This document shows, piece after piece, positions 22,303 through 30,454 of a stretch of DNA of 47,210 nucleotides. Within the stretch, counting starts at the first letter, position 1. Each line of letters opens with the position of its first letter. The notes under the pieces are model-generated. The model did not search any database. It was not told the DNA's origin and saw only the letters and a program-made list of their open reading frames with translations. This DNA is from Sphingomonas segetis (GTDB taxonomy: Bacteria > Pseudomonadota > Alphaproteobacteria > Sphingomonadales > Sphingomonadaceae), in the NCBI RefSeq assembly GCF_009720245.1, contig NZ_WJSQ01000003.1, positions 1 through 47,210 of the forward strand, written 5' to 3'. The position numbers and the translations under genes were made by a program.

Positions 22303-23279
22303 CCGACGCACAGCAGCCGATTCCCGAAGAGTCGCTTGAAGGCATCGAATATGTCGGAATGACCGACGAGCCGAAGCCCGATCCGAAGCCGGAAGATGAC
22401 GACACGCTCGAACTCACTGAAGAGGACGAGGTTGCGGCACCGGATGAGGGCGAGCCGGAAGAGGCCAAGAAGCGCCACAAGTCGGCCAAGGAACGCATCG
22501 GCGAGCTGACGGCCAAGGCGCGTAGTGCCGAGCGTGAGCTTGAGACGGAGCGGGCACAGCGCGCCGAACTCGAACGCAGGATCGCCGCACTGGAAAGCGG
22601 CCACAAGCCCGACGTGCAGCAGCCCGCCGCATTACAACCGCCGAACCCGAACGACTATGAGTTCGGCGAGGATGATCCGAAATATGATCGCGACCTGATT
22701 CGTTACGAGCTGAAAAAGGAAATTGCCGACGAGCGGGCTGCGGCGACCGAAAAGGAAACCGAGGCAGCGAAGAAAGCCCGTGCCAAGGAAGTCGGCGACA
22801 AGCTCGATGCCGACTGGCAAACGATGCAGGCACGAGGCGCGGAGAAATATGAGGACTTCACCGACAAGGTAGGGTCGCTCAAGGTTGCCGAGCCGATCCT
22901 TGCGTTCGCAATTCAAGCCTCACCCGTTGGCGACGAGGCGGCTTACTATCTCGCCAGCAACCCGCACGAGGCTGAGCTGATCCAGGCACAGATTGCGGCC
23001 GGTGATGTTATCGGGGCCGCAAAGGCGTTCGGCGAGATCGAGGGCGCATCACTCGACGCGGCTCCCGTTCGTCCGACCAACGGCAATCCGCTTGATCTCG
23101 CATTGTATGCGGGCCGTCTCAAGGCGTTCAAGTCCAAGGAGGCCAAGCCCAAGGGCAAGCTCGCCACGGACGCGCCAGAACCGCCGTCGCAGCGCGTTCG
23201 CGGGGCGTCGGGACAGTTCGAGCCGGATTGGTCGGACGAGAACGCGGACTTGAGCAAGCTCGGGAAGCTGCTCGGGTGA
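22299..23279 (+). CDS. Capsid scaffolding protein
   Basis: The 326-residue protein is very acidic at the N-terminus, then rich in charged helices (ERELETERAQRAELERRIAA), with a C-terminal basic helix-rich end (RVRGASGQFEPDWSDENADL). The position between portal and coat, and the size near P22 gp8 (303), support an internal scaffold that is released after assembly. The start overlaps the portal stop (ATGA). Confidence 0.85.
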   Translation: MTDAQQPIPEESLEGIEYVGMTDEPKPDPKPEDDDTLELTEEDEVAAPDEGEPEEAKKRHKSAKERIGELTAKARSAERELETERAQRAELERRIAALESGHKPDVQQPAALQPPNPNDYEFGEDDPKYDRDLIRYELKKEIADERAAATEKETEAAKKARAKEVGDKLDADWQTMQARGAEKYEDFTDKVGSLKVAEPILAFAIQASPVGDEAAYYLASNPHEAELIQAQIAAGDVIGAAKAFGEIEGASLDAAPVRPTNGNPLDLALYAGRLKAFKSKEAKPKGKLATDAPEPPSQRVRGASGQFEPDWSDENADLSKLGKLLG

Positions 23280-23620
23280 ACGAGTTCCGCGCCCGCATTC
23301 GCCGCGTTCGCATGAAGGGCGGCGGTGCGGACGTGCATATCGTTGAAGGCTTCACACCGCCACCGGACGGCGATGAGAGTGTTGAGGCCACGCTTTGCAG
23401 GACAGCTCGCGAGTATGTCGAGGACGGCTCGCTCGCCGCATTCATGCTTATCGGCTTTGCGCCTGACGGGCGCGTTCTCTTCAACTGGCGCTACACCGAC
23501 GACTGCCCAATGGCGCGAACGCTGATGCCGTCATACATGGCCGAACTTGCGCGCCGCTATGTCGTCACGCGCGAAGAGGCGAGTGCTCGGTTTAAAGACA
23601 TGTTCGAGTGGGTCGAGTGA
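23276..23620 (+). CDS. Hypothetical protein (114 residues)
   Basis: The GTG makes a GTGA overlap with the scaffold stop. The protein has a beta-rich N-terminus (IRRVRMKGGGADVHIVEGF) and helical C-terminus (VVTREEASARFKDMFEWVE). No family is recognised. It lies in the head block before the coat gene. Confidence 0.6.
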   Translation: MNEFRARIRRVRMKGGGADVHIVEGFTPPPDGDESVEATLCRTAREYVEDGSLAAFMLIGFAPDGRVLFNWRYTDDCPMARTLMPSYMAELARRYVVTREEASARFKDMFEWVE

Positions 23621-23883
23621 CTGACCATATCCGCCTTGTGACCGAAAACGGGCAACCGGCGCTTACAGTCGGCCCGCTCGCCGATGTTGGGAGCGAGGCG
23701 CGAGCATTTGCCGACGAAGTGGATGACGGACAGCTAGGCCGTGTGGATTCGGCAATCGTGATTACGGCGGGCACGCAGCTCGCAACCCATTATTGGGGCC
23801 ACGGGATGGACCTGATTACCGCGATTGGCGTGCTTGAGGCGGCGAAACAGCACATCGTGCGGAAGATATTGGGCGAGGATTAG
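23617..23883 (+). CDS. Hypothetical protein (88 residues)
   Basis: GTGA overlap fixes the start. The peptide includes ADEVDDGQLGRVDSAIVITA and a final helix ALEAAKQHIVRKILGED-like end. No family is recognised. It is the last gene before the second late-type promoter. Confidence 0.55.
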   Translation: MTDHIRLVTENGQPALTVGPLADVGSEARAFADEVDDGQLGRVDSAIVITAGTQLATHYWGHGMDLITAIGVLEAAKQHIVRKILGED

Positions 23884-23895
23884 CCCCGCCGCATT

Positions 23896-23932
23896 TCACT
23901 AACCTTCCAGAGCCCCGTCCCCTGCTATAACC
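23896..23932 (+). promoter_or_regulatory. Candidate phage late promoter 2 (before the coat gene)
   Basis: TCACTAACCTTCC (23896-23908), 15 bases, then GCTATAACC (23924-23932). The 13-base left box is identical to those at 17193 and 32454. It sits in a true intergenic region before the coat gene, the most strongly expressed structural gene, which favours a promoter. Confidence 0.8.
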
Positions 23933-24091
23933 ACGCCCACGCGGCGGCGAGCCTTACGGGAAGGCAACCCGCGAACCGCGCTTGAGAACCAGGGCAGCGC
24001 ACCCCGCACCCGCGCCCCGGTGAGAACCGCCCTTCGAGGCGCTTTCGCTCAACAATCGGGCCTCTGAGCCCTGACGTGGGGATTTTCTTCA
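23933..24091 (+). promoter_or_regulatory. Long structured leader of the coat gene
   Basis: About 150 bases separate the promoter motif from the coat ATG. They hold no open frame of note but contain hairpins, such as GCCTT with AAGGC around 23951-23965 and GCGCC-type pairs near 24030-24045. The sequence GTGGGGATTTTCTTC precedes the ATG as a spaced ribosome site. The leader may stabilise or time coat mRNA translation. Confidence 0.4.
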
Positions 24092-25396
24092 ATGGCAACC
24101 GTAACCGTCAAGCAGTCGGCGCTTGTCCTCAACACCTTCATGGCGAAGCTCCAGAACGAGCTGGTCGCCGCCGATGTCGTGACTTGGAAAGAGCACGACG
24201 CGGAGATGGATGACCGCAACGGAATGCAGGTCATCGAGCAGGTCGGCCCGAAATACAAGATCACCCAGACCTCGAACGGCGTGAAGGACTTGTCCTCGGG
24301 CGTCGATGACAGCGTGTTCGGCTCGGAAATCTTCAAGATCACCGAGACCTTCAACGCGAACATGGGCTGGGGCGATTTCGTCAAGATTCGCGACGTTGGC
24401 GAGGCTCGTGAGAGCGAGGCGCTGATGGGTGCTGCGGCCGACATGGCGAACGCGATCGACGCCTACGTTCTCGGCGTCGCGGTCAAATGCTCGAACTCCT
24501 GGGTCGGCACGCTCGGCAACAACATCGACGACACTGACGAGGTTGTGACCGCCTACACTCGCCTCCGCGAGCAGGGCGTTCCCGACAGCGATCTTCGCGC
24601 CGTGATGAACTTCAAGGACCGTCAGGGCCTTGGCGATCAGGTGTTGAACCTTGCGGGTCCGGGCGAAGAGGCGGGCAAGGCGCTCCGCACCGGCTTCTCG
24701 GGCAATGTCGGCGGGGTTCCGACGCTGTTTACGCAGCAGCTCCCGTCGCTCACGATGGGCAGCCGCGCCGGCACCATCCTCGTCAACGGCGCGTCGCAGA
24801 ACGTCAACTACAAGGACGTGGCGACTTCGGCGGCTCCGGGCCAGTATATGACCCAGACCATCGCGATCGACGGCCTCACCGGGGCCACCGACACGATCAA
24901 GGCCGGCGAAGTGTTCACCATCGCGGGCGTCTATGCCTACGACAACCGCAAGCAGGCTGCTCTGGACTACCTTCAGCAGTTCACGGTGGTTTCGGACGCG
25001 ACTGCCGCGACCAACGCGGTTGCCGCTCTCCGCATCTTCCCGGCGATCATCGTTGCTGGTTCGGGATCGGGCGGCGACGTGAACGTGAACACCGCTCACG
25101 CGACTGTCTCGGCGGCTCCTGCCGACAATGCGGCGATCACCTTCCTCGGAACGGCGTCCACGGCTTACACGCCGCGCGCCATCATCCAGAAGCAGGCGGT
25201 CGTCGTGGATACTGCCCCGCTGATCCTCCCGGCGACCGGGACGGCAATGCGGCGCAAGCTCCAGAAGGTGCCGCTCTCGGTTCGCATGTGGCAGCACAGC
25301 GACTTTGCGACGGGCGCTCACAGCATCCGCTTCGACTGCGCGCTCACGGCCAACGTCCGCGACCGTATGCGCGTCTGCCGCTTCAACGGCTCGTAA
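24092..25396 (+). CDS. Major coat protein, P22 gp5-like
   Basis: The 434-residue length matches P22 gp5 (430). The N-terminal part (FMAKLQNELVAADVVTWKEH; GDFVKIRDVGEARESEAL) and the middle Gly-rich strands (GFSGNVGGVPTLFTQQLPS) fit a P22-type HK97 fold with inserted I-domain. The C-terminus ends in the strand-rich VRDRMRVCRFNGS. It forms the head shell around the scaffold. The gene follows its own promoter motif and leader. Confidence 0.9.
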   Translation: MATVTVKQSALVLNTFMAKLQNELVAADVVTWKEHDAEMDDRNGMQVIEQVGPKYKITQTSNGVKDLSSGVDDSVFGSEIFKITETFNANMGWGDFVKIRDVGEARESEALMGAAADMANAIDAYVLGVAVKCSNSWVGTLGNNIDDTDEVVTAYTRLREQGVPDSDLRAVMNFKDRQGLGDQVLNLAGPGEEAGKALRTGFSGNVGGVPTLFTQQLPSLTMGSRAGTILVNGASQNVNYKDVATSAAPGQYMTQTIAIDGLTGATDTIKAGEVFTIAGVYAYDNRKQAALDYLQQFTVVSDATAATNAVAALRIFPAIIVAGSGSGGDVNVNTAHATVSAAPADNAAITFLGTASTAYTPRAIIQKQAVVVDTAPLILPATGTAMRRKLQKVPLSVRMWQHSDFATGAHSIRFDCALTANVRDRMRVCRFNGS

Positions 25397-25402
25397 CGAC
25401 AA

Positions 25403-25428
25403 GGCGGGGCGGCTTCGGTCGCCCCGTC
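25403..25428 (+). other. Strong hairpin after the coat gene
   Basis: A 9-bp stem pairs GGCGGGGCG with CGCCCCGTC (one G-U pair) around an 8-base loop. No T-run follows. It may protect the 3' end of coat mRNA or partly terminate transcription, so that coat is made in excess over the genes behind. Confidence 0.5.
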
Positions 25429-25458
25429 GCTTCCCCATCAACATAAGGAACAGCGGGA

Positions 25459-25725
25459 ATGCACACACGCGAAGTCTGGTCCCCGAAGGCGATGGACGCC
25501 AGCGGCGTTCTCATCGGGGAAACGGGAGGCGCGGTCGGCGGCTTCCTCTGCACCAGCTCTACCTCTGGCACGCTCCAGATCATCGCCGGCATCGCATCGG
25601 ACGGCACGATCGACATCGTTGCGGAAATGTCGGTTACGGCGGGGACATACTACCGCCTCGGCTATTATTGTTCGGGCGGGGCTTACGCGGTCCTGACTTC
25701 CGCCGCCGGCACGTTCCAGGTCTAA
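25459..25725 (+). CDS. Small head protein, possible decoration protein (88 residues)
   Basis: This beta-rich protein starts MHTREVWSPKAMDASGVLIG and is rich in Gly, Ser and Thr with short strands throughout. Small proteins directly behind coat genes are often capsid decoration proteins, which is the inference here. A GGAA ribosome site precedes the ATG. No family is recognised. Confidence 0.55.
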   Translation: MHTREVWSPKAMDASGVLIGETGGAVGGFLCTSSTSGTLQIIAGIASDGTIDIVAEMSVTAGTYYRLGYYCSGGAYAVLTSAAGTFQV

Positions 25726-25729
25726 GCCT

Positions 25730-26446
25730 GTGACGCTTGCCAGCGCGATCATCACCCGCGCATATCGGCGGACGAACATCATCCCTTTGGTCGCCACTCC
25801 ATCAACGGCGCAGCAGACCGAAGCGCTCGACATGCTCAACCCGATCATCCTCTCGACGATCGGCTATGAGGCGGGGCAGGAGCTGCGCGACCTCAACATC
25901 GGCGGCGACTACGATCAGTCGCAATCCGTCGCGACGTGGGTTCCGGAGAATAGCCGGCTGATCCTCAATCTGTCGTCGGCGGAAACGCTCAACCTCGATC
26001 CTCAACCATATGAGGGTCAGCGGCTCGCCTTTGCCGACGCCGGAAACAATCTCGCTACCTATAACCTGACGCTAGACGGCAACGGACGCACCATCGAAGG
26101 CTCGGCAACCCTAACCCTTTCGACCGATGGCGACACGCGGCAATGGCTTTACCGCGCCGACACCGCGAATTGGGTGAAGATCAACACGCTCGCTGAGTCG
26201 GACGAGATGCCGCTGCCGAGTGAGTTCGATCCCTATTTCGTGGCGATGCTCGCGATGGAGCTGAACCCTTCATATGGGCTCGGGATGACGGCGGAATCGC
26301 AGGCCGTTCTCAGCCGCACGCGGGCGCAAATCCAGGCGCGCTACCGCAAGCCGATGCGCCGGAACGAGCCGATGCTTGGCCTGTTCCATCAGAGGCGGGG
26401 TTATTATTCCGAGACCAGCACGGCCTTCAACTTCGGGAGGCCGTAA
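25730..26446 (+). CDS. gp4-like tail accessory (DNA stabilisation) protein
   Basis: The N-terminus (AIITRAYRRTNIIPLVATPS followed by QQTEALDMLNPIIL) is typical of P22 gp4-type adaptor proteins. A beta-rich insert of about 80 residues follows (TYNLTLDGNGRTIEGSATLT), then the helical C-terminus (RAQIQARYRKPMRRN). At 238 residues it is longer than P22 gp4 (166) because of the insert. It should plug the portal to hold DNA after packaging. The GTG at 25730 follows the previous stop by 4 bases. Confidence 0.82.
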   Translation: MTLASAIITRAYRRTNIIPLVATPSTAQQTEALDMLNPIILSTIGYEAGQELRDLNIGGDYDQSQSVATWVPENSRLILNLSSAETLNLDPQPYEGQRLAFADAGNNLATYNLTLDGNGRTIEGSATLTLSTDGDTRQWLYRADTANWVKINTLAESDEMPLPSEFDPYFVAMLAMELNPSYGLGMTAESQAVLSRTRAQIQARYRKPMRRNEPMLGLFHQRRGYYSETSTAFNFGRP

Positions 26447-27307
26447 GTGGCCCTGACCAGCATCCCGCTCGGCATCCGCTCATGGGTCCGCAATCGCGGC
26501 GACGAGCCCGCTTGGGTGCTCACCAACCTGTTCTTCGAAACCAACCCCGGCAACGGCTCGGAGCATAGCGCGCTGATCGAACGGCCAGCATTGGTCAACT
26601 TCCTCGAAGCCGGGGATGGACCGGGGCGGCGGCTCTATCGCCAACCGGGCTTTTCCAATGGCGACCTGTTCCACGTCTCGGGGACCGAACTTTACAATCA
26701 TCACATGGAAGTGAACCGCACGGTCACTTCGACGCAGATCGTCGGCCTGATCGACGGCGACGGAACACCCGACATGGCCGCGACCTATGATTACCTGTTC
26801 ATCACGGATGGGGTGACGCTGCAATACACCGATGGTTCGTCCGACCTGGTTGCAATCGACACGCCTGACGACATTCCAATGGTCAGCCTCGACGTGTTCG
26901 ACACTTATGTGATGTGCGTCCAGAACAACTCGGATCGCTTCTACTGGATCAATCCCGGCGAGCTGACGATCGACCCTCTGAACTTCGCCACCGCCGAGAG
27001 ACTACCGGATGCTGTGTTGCAGGTCCGCGCGGTCGGCGATGAGTTTTGGCTGTTGGGTGAAAAAAGCATCGAGCCGTGGCGGGCTACGGGAGACCCTGAC
27101 GCGCCGTTCCAGCGGATCGAGGGACGCCGGTTCGACTTCGGCATCTTCGACGGGACCGCCGTTCGCCTTCCCGATAGCAGCGTCATCGCGGTTTCGGATC
27201 AGGGCACGGTTTACAATATCGCGGGACAGCCCGTGCCGATCAGCGATCCCTCGGTCGCCGAGTCCGTGCGCGACGCGATTTTCGCGGCAATCGAGGCGGG
27301 GGCGTAA
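26447..27307 (+). CDS. gp10-like tail hub protein, N-terminal portion
   Basis: The 286 residues begin ALTSIPLGIRSWVRNRGDEP and have beta-propeller-like repeats (YDYLFITDGVTLQYTDGSSD; LDVFDTYVMCVQNNSDRFYW; AVGDEFWLLGEKSIEPWRAT; VIAVSDQGTVYNI). This matches the front of P22 gp10-type hub proteins (P22 gp10 is 472 residues), but the end of the family is missing. A matching end piece is encoded at 28452-29192 behind an intervening gene. The two parts probably act together. Confidence 0.75.
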   Translation: MALTSIPLGIRSWVRNRGDEPAWVLTNLFFETNPGNGSEHSALIERPALVNFLEAGDGPGRRLYRQPGFSNGDLFHVSGTELYNHHMEVNRTVTSTQIVGLIDGDGTPDMAATYDYLFITDGVTLQYTDGSSDLVAIDTPDDIPMVSLDVFDTYVMCVQNNSDRFYWINPGELTIDPLNFATAERLPDAVLQVRAVGDEFWLLGEKSIEPWRATGDPDAPFQRIEGRRFDFGIFDGTAVRLPDSSVIAVSDQGTVYNIAGQPVPISDPSVAESVRDAIFAAIEAGA

Positions 27308-27308
27308 C

Positions 27309-28442
27309 ATGAGACTTTGGGAGGACGGGTTCGATCATTACGGGACGGACCCCGACAATCTGCTCGACGGCTCGTATGCTGCGAGCGGTAGCGCCATATC
27401 GATCCTCCCCTCGACAGCCCAAGCGGCAACGGGGACGCACTCATTCTTCTTCGGCGGCACGGCGTTCAATGATTTTGGCGCGGGCACGCTTCGCAAGGTG
27501 CTGACCAATTCGGTAACGGGCCTCGGCAAAACATGCCGGGTTTACATGCCCGCCTTGCCGACGAGCACGGTATGTTTTCCCGTCATCATGGCGACCCCGA
27601 CGGCGGCGACCAATCGCTACCACATTGCGGTCGGCATCGATACCAACGGAGCATTCAAGGTCTATCGCGGAATGTTCCTCGGCGGGTCGAGTTCTAGCCC
27701 CGGAACCCTGCTCTACACTAGCGATCCGCTCCTCGTCGCGGGCGCATGGAACCACATCGAAATCCAGATCGGCTACAGCGACACCGCAGGCTTCATCCGC
27801 ATTGCCGTCAATGGAGTTCACAGGGTCGAGCAGACGGGATTGGACACGCTTTACAACGCCGACCCTGTGCTAAGCGATTCGACGTTCATCTACAGTTCTT
27901 CGAGCGCGACCTCGGGGACGTTCTACTTCGACGATTATATTCTTTACGATTTCACCGGGGACAGCGCGGTCGATACCGATTTCTGCCCGCAAATGGATGG
28001 GTCGAAGCCCACCAACTATATCGGCGAACTTCAAGTGTGGCCGCTGTTTCCCAATGGCGACACAGCGGAAGCCGATTGGGCAAAATCGACCGGGACAAGC
28101 GGCTACGCGCTGATCGACGAACCTTCGCCAGACGATGCCGATTACATCTCCTCTTCGGCCGCCGCCGACCTTTCCGAGTTCGACCTTGAGGACTTGCCGG
28201 AAGAGATCACATACATTCGCGGGCTCGGCATCCACCAAAGGCTGAGCAAGTCGGATTCCGGCGCGGCGTTCACCAAGGCGGGCATGAAGTCCGTTGCCGC
28301 CACGACTGATGCCGACGAGCGGCCCATCACGGTAGCGCCGACCTACTGGCGCGACACTGTTGACGTTGACCCCAATTCATCGGCGCGATGGACGCGCGAC
28401 AGTCTAAACGCGGCGTGGCTGCGTATGACGCGGAGTGTGTGA
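27309..28442 (+). CDS. Phage structural protein with LamG/concanavalin-like part (377 residues)
   Basis: The start (MRLWEDGFDHYG) and the middle (GTHSFFFGG; GAWNHIEIQIGYSDTAGFIR; GTFYFDDYILYDF) follow the pattern of LamG-like virion proteins in which a shell of strands may bind a host glycan. The C-terminus is more polar and ends LNAAWLRMTRSV. It starts 1 base after the gp10-like N-part and separates it from the C-part, so it may be an inserted tail module. Confidence 0.65.
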   Translation: MRLWEDGFDHYGTDPDNLLDGSYAASGSAISILPSTAQAATGTHSFFFGGTAFNDFGAGTLRKVLTNSVTGLGKTCRVYMPALPTSTVCFPVIMATPTAATNRYHIAVGIDTNGAFKVYRGMFLGGSSSSPGTLLYTSDPLLVAGAWNHIEIQIGYSDTAGFIRIAVNGVHRVEQTGLDTLYNADPVLSDSTFIYSSSSATSGTFYFDDYILYDFTGDSAVDTDFCPQMDGSKPTNYIGELQVWPLFPNGDTAEADWAKSTGTSGYALIDEPSPDDADYISSSAAADLSEFDLEDLPEEITYIRGLGIHQRLSKSDSGAAFTKAGMKSVAATTDADERPITVAPTYWRDTVDVDPNSSARWTRDSLNAAWLRMTRSV

Positions 28443-28451
28443 GGTTGTGCC

Positions 28452-29192
28452 GTGACCGACGCCCGACTGACCCAGGCGGTCGTTTATGCGCTGGCCGCCC
28501 AGCCGGCGGCGGAAGCGCGCCTATCGCAAGCGCCCGTGCTCGCCGTCTCGGCTGGCGAAACCTCGACCGGACTTCCGGTCTATGTGCATCAGGTCGTCGC
28601 CTATGCCCTGGTCAGGAGCAATCGTGACCGCATGGACCTGAGAGCATGGCCTTTGCTGCAAGACGATCATGTGTTCTACGGCCTCCAGCTCGGGAGCGCC
28701 GGCACCATCGTCGTTGACCGCCTCACCGGGCAATGGACGCGGTGGAAGTCGCCTGACCAGGCATATCTCCGCGTCAACGATGCCGTGGATTGGGAGGGCT
28801 ACAACCTCGGCTGCGATACCGAAAGCGGGATCGTGTGGAAGTTCGACCCCACGGGGCGGCTCGACAATGGCGATACGCCAATCACTTCGCAGGTGACGGG
28901 GCAGGTGACGGTAAGGATGCGACAGGCTCGCCCCTGCTACATGGCCGAGCTTGCGGTGAGTGAAGCCGAGCCCTCGGCTGCGGGAACGACGATCAGCTTG
29001 AGGACGAGCGATGACGGCGGCGCGAGCTATGTGAACCACGGTTCGGTCACGGCGGAAGCGACCGGCACATCAACGCTGTTCCGCTGGTATGGGCTTGGGC
29101 TGATGACCGCGCCGGGGCGGATATTCGAGATAATTTCAACTGGATATTGCCGTCGCATTGACGGATTCGATTGCGAGCTTGGCGATGGCTAG
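28452..29192 (+). CDS. gp10-like tail hub protein, C-terminal portion
   Basis: After a short segment of RLTQAVVYAL-type repeats, the protein has QDDHVFYGLQLGSAGTIVVD, RLTGQWTRWKSPDQAYLR and ESGIVWKFDPTGRLDNGDTP, then a beta-sandwich end. These are features of the last propeller blade and C-terminal domain of gp10-type hubs. With the 286-residue N-part the sum is 532 residues, near the family size plus the extra segment. The GTG start has GAGG upstream. Confidence 0.65.
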   Translation: MTDARLTQAVVYALAAQPAAEARLSQAPVLAVSAGETSTGLPVYVHQVVAYALVRSNRDRMDLRAWPLLQDDHVFYGLQLGSAGTIVVDRLTGQWTRWKSPDQAYLRVNDAVDWEGYNLGCDTESGIVWKFDPTGRLDNGDTPITSQVTGQVTVRMRQARPCYMAELAVSEAEPSAAGTTISLRTSDDGGASYVNHGSVTAEATGTSTLFRWYGLGLMTAPGRIFEIISTGYCRRIDGFDCELGDG

Positions 29193-30054
29193 CACGCAAC
29201 TTTCGCCGCTTCATCACAACGTCCCGATTGTCGATCCCGAGACCGGCAACCCGACGCCGTTTTTCCAGCAGATGATCCAGCAGCTCCTGAATGAAAAAGG
29301 GGTGACGGACGATCTTGCCGATGGCGCGATACAGCCTGGAACGGTGACGACAAGCGGCCTCACAGCGGCGGCACAACGGCTGCTCGGTAACAAGGAATCG
29401 ACGGCCGGCGCAATCGAGGAGCTGACGCTTTCACAGGCGCTCGACCTGATCGGCTCGGCCGCTCGGGGTGATCTTCTGTTTCGCGGAGCAGCGGGGTGGC
29501 AGAGGCTTGCGGCGGGGACCAGCGGACAGTTCCTCAAGACGCTAGGCGCCGGGGCTGACCCGGCATGGGATACGGCGGGAGGGGGGAGCGGTTGGGAGCT
29601 CGCCGGCTCGTGGGACCAGTCGATCGACGGCAACAAGACGAATATCGACTTCACGGGGCTCGGGGGCGCCCAAGACATCCTGCTGATCGTCCGCAACGTG
29701 ACTCAATCGGTGTCAGGGCAGGTGGCTGCCCGCGTCAGCGTGGACGACGGGGCGTCGTTCTTCAGCACTTCCGGCAACTATGTGATCCCGACCACTGCCG
29801 GTGTCGAATCCAACAGCTCGGCGATGCTCGAATTCTTCACACCAGGGGCGACGGCGGCCAGGACGGGCGCGGCCATGATCCAGGCGGCCAATGTGAACGG
29901 CAGCCTGAAGGCGGGGCTTAACATCACGTCTTGCGCCAACCATCGCATCTTCGTCGGGTCAACCTCACCCATCAACGCGGTGCGGGTTTACTCCTCCGGC
30001 GACGGCACGATCGGCGGTGCCGGAGGGAAGATTTATTGCCTGGTCAGAAGGTAG
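29185..30054 (+). CDS. Tail fibre-like protein (289 residues)
   Basis: The N-terminus includes PETGNPTPFFQQMIQQLLNE and the middle has LTLSQALDLIGSAARGDLLF and GWQRLAAGTSGQFLKTLGAG, a repeat type common in phage fibres. The C-terminal part is beta-rich with Gly and Ser. It probably contributes to host binding. The 3' end overlaps by 11 bases with the reverse-strand methyltransferase remnant, which suggests a recombination joint here. Confidence 0.72.
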   Translation: MASTQLSPLHHNVPIVDPETGNPTPFFQQMIQQLLNEKGVTDDLADGAIQPGTVTTSGLTAAAQRLLGNKESTAGAIEELTLSQALDLIGSAARGDLLFRGAAGWQRLAAGTSGQFLKTLGAGADPAWDTAGGGSGWELAGSWDQSIDGNKTNIDFTGLGGAQDILLIVRNVTQSVSGQVAARVSVDDGASFFSTSGNYVIPTTAGVESNSSAMLEFFTPGATAARTGAAMIQAANVNGSLKAGLNITSCANHRIFVGSTSPINAVRVYSSGDGTIGGAGGKIYCLVRR

Positions 30055-30295
30055 CGGTCGTCCGGATGAGTCCGACGCGGCGCTCGATGACGGCGCGCCG
30101 AGGAAAGCGCTCTGCGATCGCTTGCCAGCATCGCTCCATGTCATCCGAGAAATTGATGTCGTCGAACAGGATATATCCGCCCGGTTTCATCGTCGGGAGC
30201 AATGTCGAGAGTTGCTTGAACACCCATTCGGAACGGTGGACGCCGTCCACGAATGCGATGTCAGCCTTTACGGACGTATGTAATTGATAACCCGT
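30044..30295 (-). pseudogene. C-terminal remnant of a class I SAM methyltransferase
   Basis: The open frame encodes ADIAFVDGVHRSEWVFKQLS and then PTMKPGGYILFDDINFSDDM, which is the end of a Methyltransf_24-type domain (D-H/V motif, PGG turn, LFDD strand). The SAM-binding N-terminal half is missing; the frame is cut by a stop at 30296-30298 and the sequence beyond is unrelated. It is convergent with the fibre gene and lies behind the GT-C-like gene, so it may be what is left of a glycan-modifying cargo gene. Confidence 0.65.
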
Positions 30296-30329
30296 TCATT
30301 TGATATCGAGACTGCAAGAAATGCAGCGG

Positions 30330-30452
30330 CTAATGAAAGGCAATCCAGATAATCACCGCCCATAGGGGGATGCTCAGGATCACGCCGAGGACGTAGCCCT
30401 TGAAGAAGCGTGAGCCGACATGCTCCTGACGGGGGACAAAGGACTTGGGCAT
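30330..30452 (-). CDS. Small membrane peptide behind the GT-C-like gene (40 residues)
   Basis: The peptide begins MPKSFVPRQEHVGSRFFKGY and ends with one membrane helix (VLGVILSIPLWAVIIWIAF). The ATG is 2 bases beyond the stop of the GT-C-like gene, so it is co-transcribed and probably coupled. It may be a partner or stabiliser of that membrane enzyme. Confidence 0.5.
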   Translation of the reverse strand: MPKSFVPRQEHVGSRFFKGYVLGVILSIPLWAVIIWIAFH

Positions 30453-30454
30453 GG

